This document shows positions 6,496-15,567 of a DNA stretch of 64,000 nt, one piece after another. The notes under the pieces were generated by a model. That model was not told the origin of the DNA. It made no database searches and saw only the letters and a list, made by a program, of their open reading frames with translations. The first letter of the stretch is position 1. Each line of letters opens with the position of its first letter. This DNA is from Salinispirillum marinum (GTDB lineage: Bacteria > Pseudomonadota > Gammaproteobacteria > Pseudomonadales > Natronospirillaceae): NCBI RefSeq assembly GCF_042651565.1, contig NZ_JBHSDF010000003.1; one strand, written 5' to 3'. Position numbers and translations under genes: made by a program.

Positions 6496-8565
6496 ATGTC
6501 TGCTCAATTGCCCGCAAAACCTGTGCTGAATCCCTTATTGGCGGGCGACGAGCTACCGCCCTTTTCGGCGATTAAAGCGGAACACATCGTACCGGCAGTG
6601 GACTATTTGATTGCCCGTAATCGGGCCTTGGTGGAAGACGTTTGCGCCAACCCAGCGTCGCCTACCTGGGCTAATACCGTAGCGCCTTTAGCGCAGGCCG
6701 ACGATGAATTGAACAGTGCATTCTCGCCGGTCAGCCACTTAGCCAACGTGCAAGATTCCCCGGCGTTGCGCGATGCCTACCGTGAAGCCTTAACCATGTT
6801 GAGCAGCTACGGCACCGATATGGGCCAACACGCCGGGCTTTATGCGCGCTATGAAGCGATTAAGGCCAGCGCCGAATTTGCGCAGTTGAATGAAGAACAG
6901 CAAGCAGCCGTTGAGCATGCGTTGCGCGACTTTCGGCTGTCGGGCATTGCCTTGCCTTCGGAACAGCAGGCGGAGTTCAAACAATTGATGCAAGATTTGT
7001 CGACCTTACAAAACAAATTCTCCGAAAACGTCTTAGATGCGACGCAAGGCTGGACCAAGCACATCACCGATGAAAGCCGCCTTGCCGGGCTGCCCGCCAG
7101 TGCGCTGGATACCTTGGCCGACAATGCACGCCAAGCGGAGCTTGAGGGCTGGTTGATCACCCTAGAGTTTCCATCGTATTTGCCCATTATGACTTACGCG
7201 GATGACCGCGAATTGCGCCACGAAGTGCACCAAGCCTTTACCACGCGGGCGTCCGACCAAGGCCCCAATGCCGGTCAATGGGACAACACGACGTTAATGG
7301 GCGAAATTTTGGACAAGCGTTTGGCCGCGGCGCAATTGCTGGGATTTACGTCGTATGCGGAGTGGTCGTTGGCGACTAAAATGGCTGAAACACCCGCACA
7401 AGTGGTGGACTTTTTAACCGAACTGGCGGAGCGCAGCGTGCCGCAGGCAAAACGTGAATACGCTGAGTTGCAAGACTTTGCGGCGCGTGAATTAGGCCTC
7501 AACGAACTTGCGCCCTGGGACCTCACCTATGCCGCCGAAAAGCTGAAGGAAGCGCGTTATGCGGTGTCCGACGAGCAACTGCGACCCTATTTCCCGGTGC
7601 CTCGTGTGTTGTCCGGGCTGTTTGAAACCCTTCAGCGGCTCTATCAGGTGCGAATTGAGCCGGTTGACGAGTTCGACCGTTATCACCCCGACGCGCAGCT
7701 TTATAACCTGTACGAAGGTGACACCCTGATCGCGCGCTTTTATCTCGATCTCTATGCCCGCAAAGGTAAGCGTGGTGGCGCCTGGATGGACGATTGTCGG
7801 GTACGCTGGCAAGAAGGTGAAGCACAACAACTGCCGGTGGCCTATCTCACCTGTAATTTCACCGCCCCGGTGGACGGCAAGCCCAGCCTGTTAACGCACG
7901 ACGATGTCACCACCCTGTTCCATGAATTTGGTCATGGTTTGCATCACATGTTGACGCGGGTGAATGTCGCGGCGGTCAGTGGCATCAATGGTGTGGCGTG
8001 GGATGCCGTCGAGCTGCCGTCGCAGTTTATGGAAAACTTTTGCTGGGAGCCTGAAGCCTTGGCCTTTATTTCCGGGCATGTGGATACGGGAGAGCCGTTA
8101 CCGCAAGACCTGTTGGACAAAATGCTGGCGGCACGTAATTTCCAGTCTGCCATGCAGATGGTACGACAGTTGGAGTTTTCGTTGTTTGATTTCACCTTGC
8201 ACGCCCGTTACCAAAGTGGCCAGTTGGCGATGGTGTGCGATATTCTGCGTGCGGTGCGGGCGCAGGTTGCTGTGGTGCCAACGGCCGATTATGCGCGCTT
8301 TGAAAACAGCTTTTCGCACATTTTCGCCGGTGGTTATGCGGCGGGCTATTACAGCTACAAATGGGCTGAAGTGCTGAGTGCCGATGCGTTCAGTCGCTTT
8401 GAAGAAGAAGGCTTATTCGCCCCGGAACCGGCGCGCGATTTCCGTGAGCAGATTCTGGCGCGCGGCGGGTCGCGTCCAGCGGCGGAATTGTTCAAGGCCT
8501 TCCGTGGCCGTGAACCAAATGTGGATGCCTTGCTGCGGCATTCCGGGATCGCGGCCGCGGCTTAA
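6496..8565 (+). CDS. prlC: Oligopeptidase A (M3 family zinc metallopeptidase)
   Basis: 689 residues, near the E. coli PrlC length of 680. It degrades short peptides, including cleaved signal peptides, in the cytoplasm. The zinc site HEFGH is at residues 476-480, and the downstream Glu ligand is probably in AVELPSQFMENF. The N-terminal NPLLAGDELPPFSAIKAEH matches the family start. The ATG at 6496 is chosen over the GTG at 6460: GGAG lies about five bases upstream and the extra 12 residues have no family match. Its TAA overlaps the stop of the convergent chemoreceptor gene (shared TTAA). Confidence 0.95.
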   Translation: MSAQLPAKPVLNPLLAGDELPPFSAIKAEHIVPAVDYLIARNRALVEDVCANPASPTWANTVAPLAQADDELNSAFSPVSHLANVQDSPALRDAYREALTMLSSYGTDMGQHAGLYARYEAIKASAEFAQLNEEQQAAVEHALRDFRLSGIALPSEQQAEFKQLMQDLSTLQNKFSENVLDATQGWTKHITDESRLAGLPASALDTLADNARQAELEGWLITLEFPSYLPIMTYADDRELRHEVHQAFTTRASDQGPNAGQWDNTTLMGEILDKRLAAAQLLGFTSYAEWSLATKMAETPAQVVDFLTELAERSVPQAKREYAELQDFAARELGLNELAPWDLTYAAEKLKEARYAVSDEQLRPYFPVPRVLSGLFETLQRLYQVRIEPVDEFDRYHPDAQLYNLYEGDTLIARFYLDLYARKGKRGGAWMDDCRVRWQEGEAQQLPVAYLTCNFTAPVDGKPSLLTHDDVTTLFHEFGHGLHHMLTRVNVAAVSGINGVAWDAVELPSQFMENFCWEPEALAFISGHVDTGEPLPQDLLDKMLAARNFQSAMQMVRQLEFSLFDFTLHARYQSGQLAMVCDILRAVRAQVAVVPTADYARFENSFSHIFAGGYAAGYYSYKWAEVLSADAFSRFEEEGLFAPEPARDFREQILARGGSRPAAELFKAFRGREPNVDALLRHSGIAAAA

Positions 8566-10439
8566 ACCACAAACCGGTTCAGGTTCGCGCTCAAGTCCGT
8601 GGCCAGTTTGGCCAGGCTTTGCGCGCGTTGATCCGCCTCATGGGCGTTGGTGGCAAGGTGATCAGCCGCATCTTTAATGGTGCTGGTGATTCGGCTGATT
8701 TCATCGGTCGCTTTGTGTTGTTCACCCGATGCATTGGCGATGCGGTCAGACATGTTGTTGATCAAACCAATGGCTTCATTGATGGCGCTCAAGCTTTCGG
8801 CCACGCCCCGCGCGTTTTCCGCCGTGTCCTGTGTGACGGAAACCGACTTATCCATCATGGTGACGGCATTACCGGTCTGTGTTTGTAAGCCTTCAATCAT
8901 GGTTTGAATTTCACCCGTCGCGTCATGCGTGCGCTGTGACAGGGCGCGCACTTCATCGGCTACCACCGCAAAACCGCGACCTTGCTCTCCGGCACGTGCC
9001 GCTTCAATGGCCGCGTTCAGAGCCAGTAAATTGGTCTGTTCCGCGATACCCTGGATGGTGGCGAGAATCGAGTTAATTTTCAGAGCGTGCTCATTGAGGC
9101 TTTGGATCACCGCGGTAGTTTCATGGATGCCTTGGGTGAGTTTTTCCATATTGGCGCGATTTTCTTTGGCTAAGCTCAGTCCTGCCGCTGTCGATTCCGC
9201 CGACCGGCGTGCCGCTTCGGCGGTTTCACTGGCGCTTTGGGCCACTTCGTTGGCGGTCATCGACATTTCATGAATGGCGGCAGCCACTTGCCCGATTTCG
9301 TCCTGTTGTAACAGAATTTGCTGGTTGTTTTCGCGGCTGTCGTCTTGCATGGCCGCGGCTTCGCCATCCAGCTCTGCCGAGGTAGCCCGTGCGCGACTGA
9401 CCAGGCTTTGGATGGTGCCCATAAATTGGTTAAACGACTGGCTGAGTTGGCCGAGTTCATCCGCTTTGTTGTAACTCAGGCGCAGGGTTAGGTCACCCTC
9501 ACCTTGTCCGATGTCGTGCATGGCATCCCGGATGGTATCGAGTGGCGCCAATAGCCAACGCAGTAAGGCAAGCGCTACGGCAAAGTAAATCGCCAGTATG
9601 ATGATGGTGTTGAGCAGCGTGCCGATCAACATCCGTCGAATAGGCGCGTTGACTGCGGCTTCGTCTAATACAAAGCCTAGGCTCCAGTTGCTATCGGGAA
9701 TGGCGGTAAAGGCCACCAAGCTGTTCTGGCCACCCATCGGCATAGAAACCAAGGCTGTATTCTGGCGCAGTTGGTTCAGTCGTTGTGGCGTGAGGGTGTC
9801 ATTTAAAGCCCGAATGTTTTGCTCGGCAAAGGCTTCATCGGGATGCGCTAGAATGAGTCCATCGCCATCGACCAATAAACTGTAGCCACCTGTACCCAAA
9901 TTGGCCGCCACGACAGTATCCACCACCGCCTGTAGCGGTACATCAGAACCTAAAACACCTCGACCGGGTACCGGGGTTGCAAAGGTGACCACATAACCAC
10001 CGGATGATGCATCAATATAAGGCGGTGTAAACACGCTGCGGCCTGCATTGTTCGCTTGTTGATACCACGGGCGTGTGCGGGGATCAAAATCGGCGGGCAG
10101 TGGTTCGTCGGGAAACATGATCATCTCACCTTGCGTCGTCCCCAAGTAGGTGTAGAGGTATCCCCCGGCTTGCTGGCTAAAGGGTAAGACAGATTCCAAT
10201 GCCTCACCCGCTTGGAGGCGGCGGGCAGCCGTTTCCATCAAGCGGCGGTTATCGCTCACCCAGCCAGCCACATTGCTGGACAACAAATTACCCGCTAGGG
10301 CAATTTCATTCAGCACGCTGGTGCGGGCTTGTTGGCGCAAATCAAAAAATGACGTGGCAGCCCGCACGGCAATGGCAACAAACGCCATGATCAGGACGGC
10401 CAGGAGTAGCTTGGTTTTTAAGGTGGCTTGCAGACGCAT
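8562..10439 (-). CDS. Methyl-accepting chemotaxis protein with periplasmic dCache sensor
   Basis: 625 residues. One membrane segment at about 9-28 and a second at about 273-295 flank a periplasmic dCache-type domain. In that domain DPRTRPWYQQA and GSDVPLQAV resemble the amine/carboxylate contact positions of amino-acid-sensing dCache receptors, so an amino-acid-like ligand is possible. A HAMP domain follows (LAPLDTIRDAMHDIG), then the cytoplasmic signalling coiled coil with the conserved tip EQTNLLALNAAIEAARAGE. No C-terminal CheR/CheB pentapeptide is seen. It would act in CheA-linked arrays. Convergent with prlC, overlapping by four bases. Confidence 0.93.
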   Translation of the reverse strand: MRLQATLKTKLLLAVLIMAFVAIAVRAATSFFDLRQQARTSVLNEIALAGNLLSSNVAGWVSDNRRLMETAARRLQAGEALESVLPFSQQAGGYLYTYLGTTQGEMIMFPDEPLPADFDPRTRPWYQQANNAGRSVFTPPYIDASSGGYVVTFATPVPGRGVLGSDVPLQAVVDTVVAANLGTGGYSLLVDGDGLILAHPDEAFAEQNIRALNDTLTPQRLNQLRQNTALVSMPMGGQNSLVAFTAIPDSNWSLGFVLDEAAVNAPIRRMLIGTLLNTIIILAIYFAVALALLRWLLAPLDTIRDAMHDIGQGEGDLTLRLSYNKADELGQLSQSFNQFMGTIQSLVSRARATSAELDGEAAAMQDDSRENNQQILLQQDEIGQVAAAIHEMSMTANEVAQSASETAEAARRSAESTAAGLSLAKENRANMEKLTQGIHETTAVIQSLNEHALKINSILATIQGIAEQTNLLALNAAIEAARAGEQGRGFAVVADEVRALSQRTHDATGEIQTMIEGLQTQTGNAVTMMDKSVSVTQDTAENARGVAESLSAINEAIGLINNMSDRIANASGEQHKATDEISRITSTIKDAADHLATNAHEADQRAQSLAKLATDLSANLNRFVV

Positions 10440-10595
10440 GACGGGTTTCCTCAGTCTAGAGTGGCGGTTAGACAGATCATCGAGGTATAGGTTCCTGCGA
10501 AGTATTATCGACGGTGAGAGAATGCGCCAGTTTATGACCGCACAGTGGTCGTATTACGGTGCGTAGACCCCTATACTTTGGGGGAGTCATTCGTC

Positions 10596-11162
10596 ATGTT
10601 ACCGAGGAACACTGTGCAATCGTATTTGTCGCACCATGTATTAATTGCCATGCCACAGTTAACCGATGCCTATTTTGCGCAGTCCGTCGTCTATTTGCTG
10701 CGCCACGATGCCGACGGGGCCATGGGTGTCATCATTAATAAGCCGGTAGCGATGACGCTGGCACAATTGTTTGAATCAGCCGATATCCCGCATGGCGATG
10801 TCAGTGCCGAGCCTGAATTGGTGTTTGGCGGCCCGGTGATGCGCGAGCGCGGGTTTGTGTTGCACGATACACAAGCGCATTGGGCGTCCACCTTAAACAA
10901 TGAGCATTGGGGTGTTACCACGTCAAAAGATATTTTGAGTGCCATTGCGCAAGCCAACGGGCCCGCGCATTATCAAATCTGTTTGGGTTATGCGGGTTGG
11001 GAAGCCGGTCAGCTTGAGCAAGAACTGGCTGAGAATGCGTGGTTGGTGGTTCCAGCGGACACCGATCTGGTGTTCGCTACACCCCCGTATGAGCGTTATC
11101 AAACCGCGTTGGATCGGCTCGGTATTGATGTCACCCAGTTGGGTGCCGGTGGGCACGCTTAA
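10596..11162 (+). CDS. YqgE/AlgH family protein
   Basis: 188 residues of the UPF0301/YqgE family: HHVLIAMPQL near the N-terminus, SVVYLLRHDADGAMGVIINKP, then FGGPV and CLGYAGWEAGQLEQEL. Family structures are known, but the biochemical role is not firmly established; AlgH was named from alginate regulation in Pseudomonas. The ATG at 10596 is chosen because GGGGGAG lies nine bases upstream and MLPR..SYLSHH is the family start; longer in-frame starts run into promoter-like sequence. It ends 20 bases before ppc, with which it may be cotranscribed. Confidence 0.92.
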   Translation: MLPRNTVQSYLSHHVLIAMPQLTDAYFAQSVVYLLRHDADGAMGVIINKPVAMTLAQLFESADIPHGDVSAEPELVFGGPVMRERGFVLHDTQAHWASTLNNEHWGVTTSKDILSAIAQANGPAHYQICLGYAGWEAGQLEQELAENAWLVVPADTDLVFATPPYERYQTALDRLGIDVTQLGAGGHA

Positions 11163-11182
11163 GTTTTCGAGGAGAATCATGA

Positions 11183-13804
11183 ATGACAGCACATAAGGTG
11201 TTACGGAAACAGGTCAAAACCCTGGGTCGCTTGCTGGGTGAAACCATTGCCCAAGCCAGTGGTGATGACTGGTTAGAACGCATTGAAGAGATTCGTGGCT
11301 GGGGCAAAGCCGCGCGCGATGGTGACCCCGGTGCTCGTACGGCCATGGCCGATTTTTTCCGCACCGCATCCGATGACGATTTACTGTTGCTGTCCCGTTC
11401 GTTTACGCAGTTTCTCAACCTGGTCAACATCGCTGAGCAACAGCACACCGTGACCCCGCAAGGGTTGGCCCATCAGCAATACCCCAACCCCATGCAGGAC
11501 TTTCTGCACCGCTTACAGGACACTGGGCAAACCTTGGCCGAAAAACAGGCGGCGGTCGAAAAGTTGCATTTGGAATTGGTGCTCACCGCACACCCTACCG
11601 AAGTCACGCGACGCACCATCATCACCAAATACGGTGAGCTGGCCGGTGAGTTAGCGCATTTAAACGATGCGGCCGAGCCCCGTCAGCGTCGGCAAGCTAC
11701 GCAGCGCATCAAAGAACTGGTGGCGCAGGCTTGGCACACGGCTGAGATTCGCAGCGTCCGTCCCACACCCGTGGATGAAGCGCGCTGGGGCTTTGCCGTC
11801 ATTGAAAACTCGTTGTGGGATGCCGTGCCACGTTTTATGCGCGATTTGGAAGAAGACCTGGCAGAACATGACCTGCACCTAGCGCTGGATGCCCACACGT
11901 TGAGTTTCTGTTCTTGGATGGGCGGCGACCGGGACGGCAACCCTTTTGTTACGGCAAAAGTCACTGAACAGGTGCTGCTGTTGTCGCGCTGGAAAGCAGC
12001 GGAGTTGTTCGGCCAAGCGGTCGATCGTTTGGCGTCCGAGTTGTCGATGTTGGACTGCACAGACGAATTGCGCGTGTTGGCAGGTGAGGCGCGTGAACCG
12101 TATCGAGCGGTCATGAAATCGCTACGCAGCCGGTTGTACCAAGTGAAAGATGCTATTCAGGCGCGGCTGGACAACAGTGCACGGGTGGATCTCGCCGATT
12201 GTTTGCTCACCGACGAGGCCTTATTAACGCCGCTGATGGCGTGTTATGACTCGCTGGTCGCTTGCGGCATGAAAGTCATCGCCGACGGGGCATTAAAAGA
12301 CACCATACGCCGCGCCCATGTATTTGGCACCGCGCTGCTACGCTTGGATGTACGTCAACACAGTGAACGCCATCGTGCCGCGCTGTCGGAGCTGACCTTG
12401 GCGCTGGGGCTGGGTGACTACGATCATTGGAGCGAAGAGGAAAAACAAGCCTTCTTGTTGCGCGAGCTGGCGAACAAACGCCCGCTGATCCCGCGTGATT
12501 GGGAACCATCGCCGGACGTGCAGGAAGTGCTGGATACCTGCCGTGTGGTCAGCCAATTCAGTGCCGATTCTTTCGGTATCTACATTATTTCCATGGCGCG
12601 TCATCCGTCCGATGTGCTCGCCGTGCAATTATTGTTGCGTGAATGTGGTGTGCGCTGGGCTATGCCGGTGGCCCCGTTGTTTGAAACGCTCGACGACCTT
12701 GAAGTCGCGCCGGAAACCATGCGCAGCTTGTTGTCGATCGAGTGGTATCGCGGGTACATTCACGGCCAGCAGCATGTGATGATCGGTTATTCCGATTCCG
12801 CCAAAGATGCTGGTGTGCTGGCGGCTTCTTGGGCGCAATACCGGGCGCAAGAAACGTTGGGGCAGTTGGCGCAAGAATTTCATATCAGCCTGACGCTGTT
12901 CCATGGTCGGGGCGGCACCATTGGGCGAGGGGGCGGCCCGGCCCATGCGGCTATTCTGTCGCAGCCACCCGGCTCGGTGGATGGCGGCTTCCGGGTAACG
13001 GAACAAGGGGAAACCATTCGCTTCAAGTTTGGCTTGCCCGAACTGGCGGTACGCAGCTTGAATCTGTACGCCAGCGCGGTGCTGGAAGCGCTGTTGTTAC
13101 CACCACCCGAGCCGGAAACTGCGTGGCGCGAATTGATGAACCAGATGGCGGCGCAATCCTGCGATGCCTATCGATCGGTGGTGCGTGATCACCCCGATTT
13201 CGTGCCCTTCTTCCGTGCGGTAACGCCCGAGCAGGAGCTGGGCAAGCTGCCGCTGGGCAGTCGGCCGACCAAACGGAAGCCCGGGGGCGGCGTTGAATCG
13301 TTGCGGGCCATTCCATGGATTTTTGCCTGGTCGCAAAACCGGCTGTTGTTGCCAAGCTGGTTGGGGGCGGTGGAAGCCATCGAGGCACAACTGGGTTCCG
13401 GCAAGACGTCAACCATCGAGCAGATGAAAGACCGTTGGCCGTTTTTCTCGACCCGGCTAGCGATGCTGGAAATGGTTTTCCTGAAAACGGATGCGGCGAT
13501 TTCTAGCGCCTACGCTGAGCGTTTATCGCCGCCTGAACTGTTGTACATGAATACCGAGTTACAACAACGCATGGCCAGCGATGCCAACACCTTACGGAAG
13601 TTGTTAGCCGAAGACCAACTGATGGTGAGTGATCAATGGAACCGCGACAGCATCTTACTGCGCGATCCTTATTTGGAACCCTTGCACTGGTTGCAAATTG
13701 AATTGCTCGACCGGTTAAGAAAGGCCGAGCAAAACAGTACTGTGGAGCAAGCCTTAATGGTCACCATTGGCGGCATTGCAGCGGGGATGCGCAATACGGG
13801 TTAA
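11183..13804 (+). CDS. ppc: Phosphoenolpyruvate carboxylase
   Basis: 873 residues, matching bacterial PEPC length (E. coli 883). It carboxylates PEP with bicarbonate to oxaloacetate, replenishing the TCA cycle. Catalytic motifs are intact: LTAHPTEVTRRT with the essential His at about residue 137, GYSDSAKDAG, and FHGRGGTIGRGGGP. SWMGGDRDGNPFV is present, and the chain ends in the invariant MRNTG, whose C-terminus sits in the active-site region. AGGAG eight bases before the ATG fixes the start. A hairpin terminator follows immediately. Confidence 0.97.
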   Translation: MTAHKVLRKQVKTLGRLLGETIAQASGDDWLERIEEIRGWGKAARDGDPGARTAMADFFRTASDDDLLLLSRSFTQFLNLVNIAEQQHTVTPQGLAHQQYPNPMQDFLHRLQDTGQTLAEKQAAVEKLHLELVLTAHPTEVTRRTIITKYGELAGELAHLNDAAEPRQRRQATQRIKELVAQAWHTAEIRSVRPTPVDEARWGFAVIENSLWDAVPRFMRDLEEDLAEHDLHLALDAHTLSFCSWMGGDRDGNPFVTAKVTEQVLLLSRWKAAELFGQAVDRLASELSMLDCTDELRVLAGEAREPYRAVMKSLRSRLYQVKDAIQARLDNSARVDLADCLLTDEALLTPLMACYDSLVACGMKVIADGALKDTIRRAHVFGTALLRLDVRQHSERHRAALSELTLALGLGDYDHWSEEEKQAFLLRELANKRPLIPRDWEPSPDVQEVLDTCRVVSQFSADSFGIYIISMARHPSDVLAVQLLLRECGVRWAMPVAPLFETLDDLEVAPETMRSLLSIEWYRGYIHGQQHVMIGYSDSAKDAGVLAASWAQYRAQETLGQLAQEFHISLTLFHGRGGTIGRGGGPAHAAILSQPPGSVDGGFRVTEQGETIRFKFGLPELAVRSLNLYASAVLEALLLPPPEPETAWRELMNQMAAQSCDAYRSVVRDHPDFVPFFRAVTPEQELGKLPLGSRPTKRKPGGGVESLRAIPWIFAWSQNRLLLPSWLGAVEAIEAQLGSGKTSTIEQMKDRWPFFSTRLAMLEMVFLKTDAAISSAYAERLSPPELLYMNTELQQRMASDANTLRKLLAEDQLMVSDQWNRDSILLRDPYLEPLHWLQIELLDRLRKAEQNSTVEQALMVTIGGIAAGMRNTG

Positions 13805-13814
13805 TCGTTGGTTG

Positions 13815-13852
13815 AGGTGTTAGGATGGGTTTCCCTAACACCTTTAAATTTG
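13815..13852 (+). terminator. Rho-independent-type terminator after ppc
   Basis: Perfect inverted repeat AGGTGTTAGG at 13815-13824 and CCTAACACCT at 13834-13843, followed by TTAAATTTG. It begins 11 bases after the ppc stop. It also argues that the next gene starts downstream of it, at 13877, rather than at the upstream in-frame start. Confidence 0.75.
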
Positions 13853-13876
13853 TTCTTTAGAGGTAGAAACAGCCGT

Positions 13877-14728
13877 ATGCCTGAGAACACGCTTACACCG
13901 GTCAGTGCGCAGATAAGAGCGGAGTTTCGTCCGAAAGCGATGAATTTTACGGCCTTCGAAGTGGGTTTGGATGCCTTATATGCCGCGAATCTGAGGCAAT
14001 GCCGGTTAGCGATTGGCGTGGGTCAGGATGTGTTGGCGCGAGACCTGGGTATTTCCTTATCTCAATACCGGCGCTACGAAAGCGGCCGAGATTATATGCG
14101 CATGGGCACCACCGCCCGCTACATGATGCATACCGGCATTCCTTTCCAGTACTTCTTTTTGGGTGGCCCGTACGACTATCTGTTTTCGTCGTTAACCATT
14201 CGCTTGGATTTACTGCGGGTGCAAATGTTTGTCGGTCAACAGAATGATCGGGTCTTTACCGCGTTGATCACTCTGCTCAGTGAGCTGATGGACATTGCGC
14301 TGCCACCGCCACCGAGTGAAGACGGTTTGTATTGGCCTTCGCAGGACGAAGTGGCGGCAGAATTGCCCGGCTATTACCTCATGGTGTCGAACGGCTTACG
14401 CCATTTTCGTGAGGTGTTGGCGCTGTCGCAAGAAGACCTCGCCGAGCTGTTGTGTATCGCGCCCAGTACCCTAGGCTCTTACGAGAAAGCCAAGAATGAA
14501 CCGCACTTCAACGTCATCATGGCCCTAAGGTTGTGGGCCGCGACGGGTGTTAATCCGGTTTGGTTGACCTATGGCAGCCATTTTTTCAATATGCGCCGCT
14601 TGCAACACCGGCGGATGGAATACCTGTGCCAGCTCCTTCACGCCTCACCGGTGCCGATGCTACCGTTGTTGATCCGTGCTATCGATGCCCTGACCGCATT
14701 CCGCGTGGAAAGTGGACGCTCGCGGTAA
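13877..14728 (+). CDS. Protein with two tandem XRE-like helix-turn-helix domains
   Basis: 283 residues, not recognised as a named family. Two Cro/C1-like segments are visible: about residues 38-96 (CRLAIGVGQDVLARDLGIS, then QYRRYESG) and 173-234 (FREVLALSQEDLAELLCIA, then TLGSYEKAKNEPH). Each is followed by a similar tail, TGIPFQYFFLGG and TGVNPVWLTYGS, which suggests an internal duplication. The linker is hydrophobic with a run of prolines (LPPPPSED). It is probably a DNA-binding regulator, target unknown. The ATG at 13877 is preferred because upstream in-frame starts lie inside the ppc terminator; AGAGG lies about 12 bases upstream. Confidence 0.75.
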   Translation: MPENTLTPVSAQIRAEFRPKAMNFTAFEVGLDALYAANLRQCRLAIGVGQDVLARDLGISLSQYRRYESGRDYMRMGTTARYMMHTGIPFQYFFLGGPYDYLFSSLTIRLDLLRVQMFVGQQNDRVFTALITLLSELMDIALPPPPSEDGLYWPSQDEVAAELPGYYLMVSNGLRHFREVLALSQEDLAELLCIAPSTLGSYEKAKNEPHFNVIMALRLWAATGVNPVWLTYGSHFFNMRRLQHRRMEYLCQLLHASPVPMLPLLIRAIDALTAFRVESGRSR

Positions 14729-14778
14729 CAGGGCAGACTTTGTTATACTCTGGCTCCTTTTTTACCGGTAGAGACATT

Positions 14779-15033
14779 ATGGTCAAACGATTCATCGCAG
14801 GCGCTTTGTGTCCGTCGTGCGGCGCAGCCGATGCGTTAAGGGTTGAGCATTATACCGACGATGCAGGCGTGGCGCAGATGGCACGCGACTGTGTAGACTG
14901 CGGGTTCACCGATACCCTTGCAGCGGACCAGCCGATGACCTCTGCTGTACCGGGCACACGCATTGAACCCACGCACCGTGATGATGACCGACAGGTCGTT
15001 CGTATCATGCCCCTTACTCACCCCAAAGCTTAG
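14779..15033 (+). CDS. YheV-like small zinc-ribbon protein (DUF2387)
   Basis: 84 residues. It starts MVKRFIAGALCPSC, the family hallmark, and has two CxxC knuckles (CPSC and CVDC), so it should bind one zinc ion. The tail is polar and low in structure (PTHRDDDRQ). The function of the family is unknown. The ATG at 14779 has GGTAGAG upstream and matches family N-termini; the longer in-frame frame would run back through the XRE gene. A TATACT at 14744-14749 could be its -10 element. It is followed 29 bases later by purE in the same direction. Confidence 0.85.
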   Translation: MVKRFIAGALCPSCGAADALRVEHYTDDAGVAQMARDCVDCGFTDTLAADQPMTSAVPGTRIEPTHRDDDRQVVRIMPLTHPKA

Positions 15034-15062
15034 GCAAAAACTAACCCATTAGGAGAAAACGC

Positions 15063-15554
15063 ATGCAGCCACTGGTCGGCGTCATCATGGGTTCCCAATC
15101 GGATTGGGAAACAATGGAACACTGTTGCTCCACGTTGGAGTCCTTGGGTATTGCTTTTGAAGCCAAGGTGGTTTCGGCGCATCGCACACCGGATTTACTG
15201 TTTGACTACGCCGCCACGGCGTTCGATCGAGGCTTGCAGATCATCATTGCTGGGGCCGGTGGCGCAGCACATTTACCGGGCATGTGTGCCGCAAAAACAC
15301 ATTTGCCAGTGCTCGGTGTGCCGGTGCAATCAAAAGCCTTGAACGGCATGGACTCCTTGCTCAGCATTGTGCAAATGCCGGCGGGTATACCCACGGGCAC
15401 TCTGGCTATAGGACGTGCCGGGGCGATCAATGCCGCATTGTTAGCCGCTTCCATGCTGAGCAATCAGGATGCCGAGATCCGCCAAGCTTTATTGGCATAT
15501 CGGGCCGCGCAAACCGAGCGCGTGTTGGCACAACCCAATCCCGGTCAGGAATAA
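15063..15554 (+). CDS. purE: N5-carboxyaminoimidazole ribonucleotide mutase
   Basis: 163 residues, standard for class I PurE. It converts N5-CAIR to CAIR in de novo purine synthesis. The substrate loops are clear: GVIMGSQSDWETM, VVSAHRTPD with the catalytic His region, and IIIAGAGGAAHLPGM. The LDGLDSLLS-equivalent loop is here LNGMDSLLSIVQMPAGIP. An AGGAG ribosome-binding site precedes the ATG. It is 13 bases ahead of purK, with which it acts and is surely cotranscribed. Confidence 0.97.
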   Translation: MQPLVGVIMGSQSDWETMEHCCSTLESLGIAFEAKVVSAHRTPDLLFDYAATAFDRGLQIIIAGAGGAAHLPGMCAAKTHLPVLGVPVQSKALNGMDSLLSIVQMPAGIPTGTLAIGRAGAINAALLAASMLSNQDAEIRQALLAYRAAQTERVLAQPNPGQE

Positions 15555-15567
15555 ACACAGGTAACGC

